Assembly (NCBI GenBank): GCA_036898135.1
Contig: CM072514.1
Location: 86,290,581 to 86,354,580, forward strand
Source: Oncomelania hupensis
Lineage: Eukaryota; Mollusca; Gastropoda; Littorinimorpha; Pomatiopsidae
Length of the DNA: 64,000 bases
Reading direction: 5' to 3'
The translations under genes were made by a program, and so were the position numbers. Below the pieces are notes generated by a model. That model did no database searches and was not told the DNA's origin. It saw only the letters and a list, made by a program, of their open reading frames with translations. Of the stretch, positions 57,300 to 64,000 are shown in pieces. Each line of letters opens with the position of its first letter. Positions within the stretch are counted from its first letter, which is position 1.

Positions 57300-59540
57300 G
57301 AGGGTAGTGGTGAATGGCTTAAAGTGTTATTGGATTAAGTTAATTAAACAGTGGAGTGGTATCATATGGTATGCTGCGTTGAAACACCCGACCACTGTTC
57401 ACATTCATAATGTATGCCTGGATTGTGGGTTCTGTAAGCTCTGGGCCTCCCGATCACAGCGCTGTGACCACGCAAGGTAAACCTACCTTCGAAATAATAG
57501 TCTTTGTTTCGCGTGTGATCGAGTTCCTGCGTTTGGGGGAAATAGCGTGTACGTGTGTTTTGTTTTTGTGTGTGTGTGTGTGTGTGTGAGTACATTTTTC
57601 TATAGTAATAAACTATGTATATAATTGTTTTAGCTCGTGGCTATGTAGTGTGGTTTCTCTGTTTGTGTGGGTGTGTGTTTGTGGAGGGGGGGGGTGATTG
57701 TGTGTGTGTGTGTGTCTGTTACGTTGAAACGCGAATGGTAGTATGTCTGAAACGCGCACGATAGATCTAATCGTTCCGTTTTGCAAAGTATTCAATAATG
57801 GAGTTTATTTACCTTTGATTTGAGTTTGCATTGTTGTTAGGAGAGGCTTTGTATAACGTTGATAATTTTCGTTAGTCGATATTATTTGAGAATTCTCTGG
57901 ATTTGCGTATTTACTGTCGATAGAATTTTCCCGATAACTGTCGAAGTTTGAGGGAACGTTCCTAAAATGTTTAGAAAGATGTATGACGTAAGTCAGTGAT
58001 GACGATCTTTTATTTGATTGGCTGTAGTGCGTCATTCTAGTCTACCGTGTTCTAAATTGTTCGGGAAGAGAGAGAGGCTATATATTTTATGTGCCGCACT
58101 GTTTTGTGTTGTTGTTGATAGTGAGTTGGAAAGTAAAATTTGGGTGTGAAAAGGTGATTGTATGCAGTTGTTGATGTGTGCTGAATAAAAGTGGAAAACT
58201 TCATACGTCGACTCCAGACTTGTTGATGAGTGAGCAGGCTGCGTGGATAAACGAATCAGAGTTACACCTTATCAGGACTTCAGCATCGGGGCTGAATCAA
58301 ATACTGATAAAGAAAAACACCAACATCGAATTGAGTGTAACAGTGTCTATGTTGGGGGCGGGTGTTAAGATGGGGAAGAATGCATGTTTCATTTTGTTAG
58401 GGTTGCAAGTGAGCGCCTCGTGCGGCTTTAGTGAGATCTTGTATGGGCCAGCGCCTTGAGCAGCTCTTGAGCTGAAAAAGCGCTAGATAAGAAGGACTAT
58501 TGTTGGGGCCTAAATGTAATTGTCCATGTGTGTATGGGTGTGTGTTTGCCTTTGTGTTTACATGTGTTTGTGTGTGGGCATGTATTCATGGAGTTATGGG
58601 GTGCTAAACTTGCCTTTTTATGCACACAATGGGGTATTTAGCTCGCGCCCCACGTTTTTCTAAGTAAATGGGAGTGCTCTTTTAGTACATGGAAGTGCTC
58701 TTGTAGTGCATAGGACTGTTGTAAGTACATGGTAGTGCTCTATCCAGGACGGGCTGTTTTGTAGACAAATTTGAAGTAAAAGGGCTAGGGTAAGGGTTAG
58801 CGTTAGGAGACGAAATAGGTCGCGACATTTTTTTTTACGAAAAGAGACATTTTTAAATCTAATTCTTTCATTTTTGAATGAATTTTGCGCTCTTTCCGTT
58901 TAAAAATTAAAAAAAAACGCTTTCTGATGACTACATTTCGTCCCAAACTCCAATTTGCCATAAATACAGACGTGTGTGTGTTTGTGTATGTGGGTGCATT
59001 TATGTGTGTGTGTACGTGTATGTGTGTGTATTTATGTGTGTGTATGTGTATGTGAGTGTGTGTGTGTTATTGTCAAGGTTAAGCGGGATAATGTATAGTT
59101 AAGCATGTTTCTGTGTTTGCATGCGTGTACGTTGTTTTTGTGAGTACAATTTGTACTTTCCTGTTTATCCTCTCTATCTTACGTAGGCCTATACTCCTTC
59201 CTCTCCAACCTTTTACAACATATTCATTGTAAATCTGCATAATTATTGCAATTGTTAAACAACAACAATGACCACAACAAACCTCTTAAAGACATACATT
59301 AATACATAACGGAATACCCTATCCTAAAAATAGGAATGACGACTTTCAATACGGGTTTCATCGATTGCAGGCTAATATTGATTTCAGGTACTTTTTGCGA
59401 CATTTATTTTTTCATTTCCGTTAAAGCAATCCTGGATAAAAAATGGATGCCGGCAAAGATGATATAAAAATACCATAATGAACCAAACGTCTACTTCTTT
59501 ATTCTGTCTGCAATTGAAGTGTCACATAAAATTATGAATT
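57300..59540. other. Gene-free stretch with GT-rich patches
   Basis: No domain or splice pattern recognised. GT/GTGT runs near 57550-57590, 57660-57720 and 58965-59070. A SINE-A fragment lies at 58405-58499 and short TTAGGG-like pieces near 58790-58808. Confidence 0.5.
58405..58499 (+). mobile_element. SINE-A 3' fragment
   Basis: Contains GCGCCTTGAGCAGCTCTTGA and GCGCTAGATAAGAAGG. Confidence 0.8.
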
Positions 59541-59606
59541 TTTCATCGTACTATTGCTACATTGCACAGAAGCACAATATCATTGGTTAAGCTCCTGCCG
59601 GGGTAG

Positions 59607-59662
59607 AGTCTCTCTCTCTCTCTATCTCTCTCTCTCTCTTTCTCTCTCTCTCTGTCTCTGTC

Positions 59663-59740
<78 letters not shown>
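59607..59740. repeat. (CT)n microsatellite
   Basis: CT/TCTG units, about 130 bp, with a further degenerate CT tract at 59803-59860. Confidence 0.95.
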
Positions 59741-59742
<2 letters not shown>

Positions 59743-59984
59743 CATTCATGTTTCTAGTAATAAACTATGCATATGATTGTTGTAGTTTTGCCTGTGTAGT
59801 GTGGTTCTCTCTCTCTCTTCCTCTCTCTCTCTCTCTCTTCCTCTCTATCCCCTCTCTCTGTACGCGTGTGTGTGTGTTTGTGTGTGTGTGTAAACGTGTG
59901 TGTATGTCTAATCATGGTAAGCTTATATTGAGATATCTTTCAGAGCGATCACGAGACCAGGCTGCATTATTAATGACTCGATGA

Positions 59985-60425
59985 GAATTGAAATAGAAAA
60001 TGGAAGAAAGGAAAAAAGAAATTAATAACGTTTAGTCATCCTCTCTGCATGACAAACACTCATCACAAGCTGTTAGACTATCGGACGCCAATTTCATCCA
60101 ACATTCTCGCGATTGCGACATGGCGGAAAGCAAGACAGCGTAATGCGGCATGCACACGGTTTGCCACAGGTCCCGAAAGTAAGATTGTGTACGTAAAGCG
60201 AAACGCCTAAAATGGAAGATTGGATAATGCGACATGCCGGAAAGTAAAACGTCATAATGCGACATACTGGAAACTAGGATATGATCAATAAGCTTACATG
60301 ACAAATTATCACGTGTATAGTAACTTCCACATAATAAACATGATCCCCGTGCTTTTAGAAGTTAAGACTGCATTATGTGAAGTACTATCATACTGCTGGT
60401 GCGGCTACCTTTTCTCCTTTTCCTC
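59985..60425. other. No recognised feature
   Basis: Contains a short degenerate repeat of GCGACATGCCGGAAAG.. modules (60115-60265, each with CATAATGCGACAT or similar), otherwise unassigned. Confidence 0.45.
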
Positions 60426-60429
60426 CTCC

Positions 60430-60487
60430 AACAACAACAACAACAACAACAACAACAACTACTACTACTATTACTACTACTACTAGG

Positions 60488-60553
<66 letters not shown>

Positions 60554-60575
60554 GGCTACTACTACTACTACTAGG

Positions 60576-60617
<42 letters not shown>

Positions 60618-60630
60618 ATACTACTAAATA
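60430..60630. repeat. (CAA)n and (CTA)n compound microsatellite
   Basis: CAA units to about 60459, then CTA/ACT units with AGG interruptions. Confidence 0.95.
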
Positions 60631-60639
60631 GTTGACTTG

Positions 60640-60957
60640 TAACTCTTAAGTGTTTTAGCGAAATCCATGTTTGTGTGTATGCTATTTTATGAAAATTTTA
60701 AATTATGTTTTAATTATGCATGTGTATGGGCATGTCTGTGATACGTTCTGGTGCAACAGTGCACAAATTGTGTGTGATTTATTAACTAAGTGCTTGCTTG
60801 GTCATACCCCTTGATAAATTTCAGACTAATACACTCTTAATGCAAATGTTTTAGATCACTTATAACACATGTATATCAATGTTTTATTTGTCATGTTTCT
60901 AAATGTTGGCACCACATGCGAATTTCTCCCTGTTGAGATAATAAAGTTTTCGTATTA
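60640..60957 (+). mobile_element. 3' UTR of the LINE family seen at 51199-52445
   Basis: Ends TGTTGGCACCACATGCGAAT...GTTGAGATAATAAAGTTTTCGTATT, closely matching 52387-52434. Confidence 0.65.
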
Positions 60958-61039
60958 TTAATAGGATCTTTTAATCAACTGTGCTTAATCTCTATATAAC
61001 TTTTAAATTGTATTCCTAATTATAACAAAGGTCTATAGG

Positions 61040-61215
61040 CTCCTTAATTTCTAAATCTGACTCAAAGAGTGGCGATCTGTAGCACTCACATGTCACACAC
61101 ACCCCTACATAGTCTACATAGCCTACATAGCCTACATACCCTACGCATCTCGCACACATTCGTCACTGGAATCGGTGGCGTAAAGGCAAGTCGCTGTTAG
61201 AACTCAAGTAAGATA
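61040..61215 (-). mobile_element. SINE-B, 5'-truncated and diverged
   Basis: Plus strand AATCTGACTCAAAGAGTGGC GATCTGTAGC and GGCGTAAAGGCAAGTCGCTG match the SINE-B body. Confidence 0.7.
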
Positions 61216-61222
61216 GCATATA

Positions 61223-61378
61223 TTCATTATTATTTATTCATTAATTCTTGTATAGAGCTTTCTTCCATCTTATGATCTGCTCAAGGCGCTGGCAGATACA
61301 GGATCTAACTCAAACCTACCGAAGCGCCAACTTGTAGCCTTTGGGCGTATCGTCTGACGCCCAGACACCTGAGCGGAG
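61223..61378 (-). mobile_element. SINE-A, 5'-truncated copy
   Basis: Tail ATTTATTCATTAATTCTTG then CTGCTCAAGGCGCTGGCAGA and CCTTTGGGCGTATCGTCTGA. Confidence 0.8.
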
Positions 61379-61734
61379 GCCTATCTATAAGTTAACAATG
61401 ATAAGTGCGACATGTTGCCAAAAGTAAGGGACACATAATACCTTAATAGGACAGACTGACGGACGGACGCGATGTATAAAATATGAGTGCCAACCCTGTA
61501 AGGGCCTCGTCATCTCCTCCATAAACCATGACGCTTAAACTCCCCATAGCTCTTACAGAAATTGACTTTTCTCGTTTGCCGAGCGGAATACCTAGGGCCC
61601 CGCTGCTAAATAATTCAAAACGCGCGCAATTTTCTTTGGTGGGTCTAGGCTGCGGCGTCCGTTTAAATATGGCCCGCCTTGCATTATTGATGGCTCGCCG
61701 GTCCGCCGCATGAATTGTTAACCCGCTCTCCTCC

Positions 61735-61769
61735 TTTTCCTCCTCCTCCTCCTCCTCCTCCGATACTCT

Positions 61770-61832
<63 letters not shown>
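61735..61832. repeat. (TCC)n and (CT)n microsatellites
   Basis: TCC units then about 28 CT units, followed by a 22-bp segment repeated twice (CCGTTCCACCTCCCCTTC). Confidence 0.93.
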
Positions 61833-61899
61833 TCCACCTCCCCTTCTCTCTCTCTCCGTTCCACCTCCCCTTCCCTCCTATGCATATCACTCACATCCT

Positions 61900-62660
61900 C
61901 AGTCAAACGATCAAGATGTTCTTGTATGAGAAACAAAAGAGCTGCTCAAGATCCTCACCCAGACCGGTTCTCGGTTCAAGCTGCGCGAAGCACCAACTTG
62001 CTGCATCGTCAAGCGCTGTCAAACGCCATGGACAATTGAGAGACCGACTACATACAGCTTTCCCAGCCCCAACCAGACGGGCTGACGGACAGCACCCATG
62101 CTCACGCATTCACTGTGACTCGACCCGTACACCCATACGCATATGCTCTCTGTCTGTCTGTCCCTGTCTGTCTCTGTCTCTATCTGTCTTTGTCTCTGTC
62201 TCTGTCTGTCTGTCTCTCTCTCTCTCTTAAACGTATGGTTTGTTCGTCTGTGAGTGTTAAATCTTTAACATTGTTTAAAATTATACTCCACAAAATTCTA
62301 TTTTCCATTGCTCCTAATATTTAGGATGATTGTACACCTTTTGTTCTTCCCTACCTTGCGACAGTTTAATTTTATGAGGTGTGAATTAGCTTGTGCATGT
62401 GTGTGGTGGTGTTGGTGGGGGGGAGTGGGAGTAGGGAAGGGGTATTGGAGGGAGGGGGGGAAGGAAGTATGTGTATTTACGTACATTAATATTCTTAGTA
62501 ATTTCTTTAATTCTTACCATTGTTAAGTTTTTTTGTTAGTTTCAAATCAATTTTAGATCTATGTTAAATATTTTGTTTGTTCTGAATTTTTTTAAATAAT
62601 TTTATTAAGGACTAGCTTGTAAGACAGGTCCATAAGACCTAAATGCTATTATCCTATTAA
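61900..62660. other. No recognised gene; short CT/TCTG tract
   Basis: A TCTG/TCTC tract lies at 62149-62226 and a G-rich run at about 62413-62466. Nothing else recognised. Confidence 0.45.
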
Positions 62661-62666
62661 AGATTT

Positions 62667-62667
<1 letters not shown>

Positions 62668-62724
<57 letters not shown>
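62668..62724. repeat. (CT)n microsatellite
   Basis: About 28 CT units. Confidence 0.95.
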
Positions 62725-62729
<5 letters not shown>

Positions 62730-63270
62730 CTGTGTATGGTTTGGTCGCCTGTGAGTGTATCTCTGTGGGACCTCTAGACTATAGCATAGGTCATTCAGCG
62801 TTCCTGGTGTCCTCAAGAGGATCAGACAAATATCGTCGCTGTTACGACTTTCGCAAGTATAATTAGAACATGGGTGTCCTTTGAAATTCCAATCTGTCCT
62901 GTATCTGACCTTTGCAAGTTATTCAACTACGAAGTTAAAAGTTGGGGTCTGTCGGGCAACATTGAAACACCAGCTTTTCTCAATTCCCACTTTTTTGTGG
63001 GATTTCCAGACGTACGTTGAAACAGTCTGGGGGAGGAGGGGAGGGGGAACAGAACGAGCCTAATGTCGGTCGGTCGGGCCATCCGTCGGTCCGTTGAAAG
63101 GTATATCTCAAGAACCACTGAAAGGAACATTGCCTAGGTTAGTGGCCTGCTTTCCGTGCCATCATATTTTTGTTCTATCACAAAGGTCAAGGACACCGGA
63201 GTTATTTTTTTTGCTAAACACGTTTTGCTCAATATCTCAAAAACGCCTGGAACGATTTTGTTGAGTTCTG
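62730..63270. other. No recognised feature
   Basis: No domain, repeat family or splice support. Confidence 0.45.
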
Positions 63271-63273
63271 GTA

Positions 63274-63805
<532 letters not shown>

Positions 63806-64000
63806 TACAAGTACTTCAAATCATGGGCCATCCTTTAGTAGTTGTCGATCATTATTAGGTCAATCGGTCGATCCGAATCTCCAAATGTTTTTTTTGGGGG
63901 GGGGAACACATTTGCCCTATCGAAGAATAACTGAACCGAGTTTATTTTTTCTTTACTTTATGGATACTTTAAAAACCATTGCTAAGCTTGTTAAATTATT

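Overview
This is a window of animal nuclear DNA, probably from a mollusc or related lophotrochozoan. That placement is inferred from the style of the transposable elements and from interstitial TTAGGG repeats; no single-copy marker fixes the species. It is intron-rich, AT-leaning and full of trinucleotide and CT/GT microsatellites. Most long open frames are microsatellite translations or lie inside transposable elements. Nothing bacterial is present (no operons, no CRISPR).

Two host genes could be assembled by hand from splice sites, intron phases and open frames. They converge. GENE 1 (+ strand, 11368-26405) has seven exons whose phases all agree and sum to 2205 nt. It encodes a 734-residue type I membrane protein: signal peptide, a Ser/Thr/Pro repeat, a short Cys-rich piece, a long mucin-like stalk of 43-residue repeats, one transmembrane helix, and a charged, histidine-rich cytoplasmic tail. 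GENE 2 (- strand, 44499-31350) has three exons summing to 612 nt. It encodes a 203-residue receptor-like protein: signal peptide, one sushi (CCP) domain, one transmembrane helix, and a tail with a Cys cluster, a PxxP stretch and tyrosines in an acidic setting. I recognise neither as a named gene. The two tails face each other across about 5 kb filled by a transposon nest.

Mobile elements account for most of the rest. A Ty3/gypsy element (37270-44020) has two 1014-bp LTRs that look identical, a 4-bp target duplication and an apparently tRNA-Ser primer site; it has lost the 3' part of gag and the protease but keeps reverse transcriptase, RNase H and integrase. It sits in intron 1 of gene 2. An RTE-like LINE has one copy with an uninterrupted reverse transcriptase (26994-29270), nested in a mariner-like MITE, plus several dead or fragmentary copies. 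CR1/L2/Rex-like LINE remnants, a hAT transposase remnant and a chromodomain fragment next to a candidate LTR are also present. At least six families of short retroposons occur. They include a chimeric tRNA/5S-rRNA SINE (three copies with target duplications), a very common SINE ending in a GCGCTATATAAG-type tail (nine copies), and a roughly 580-bp retroposon with no obvious tRNA head.

Layout: 1-11.3 kb repeats; 11.4-26.4 kb gene 1 with repeat-filled introns; 26.6-29.6 kb MITE plus LINE; 31.3-44.5 kb gene 2 with LINE, foldback and gypsy insertions; 44.8-47 kb MITE and a large foldback element; 48.7-51.2 kb two minisatellites; 51.2-57.2 kb dead LINE and hAT sequence; 57.2-64 kb gene-free DNA with SINEs and microsatellites.
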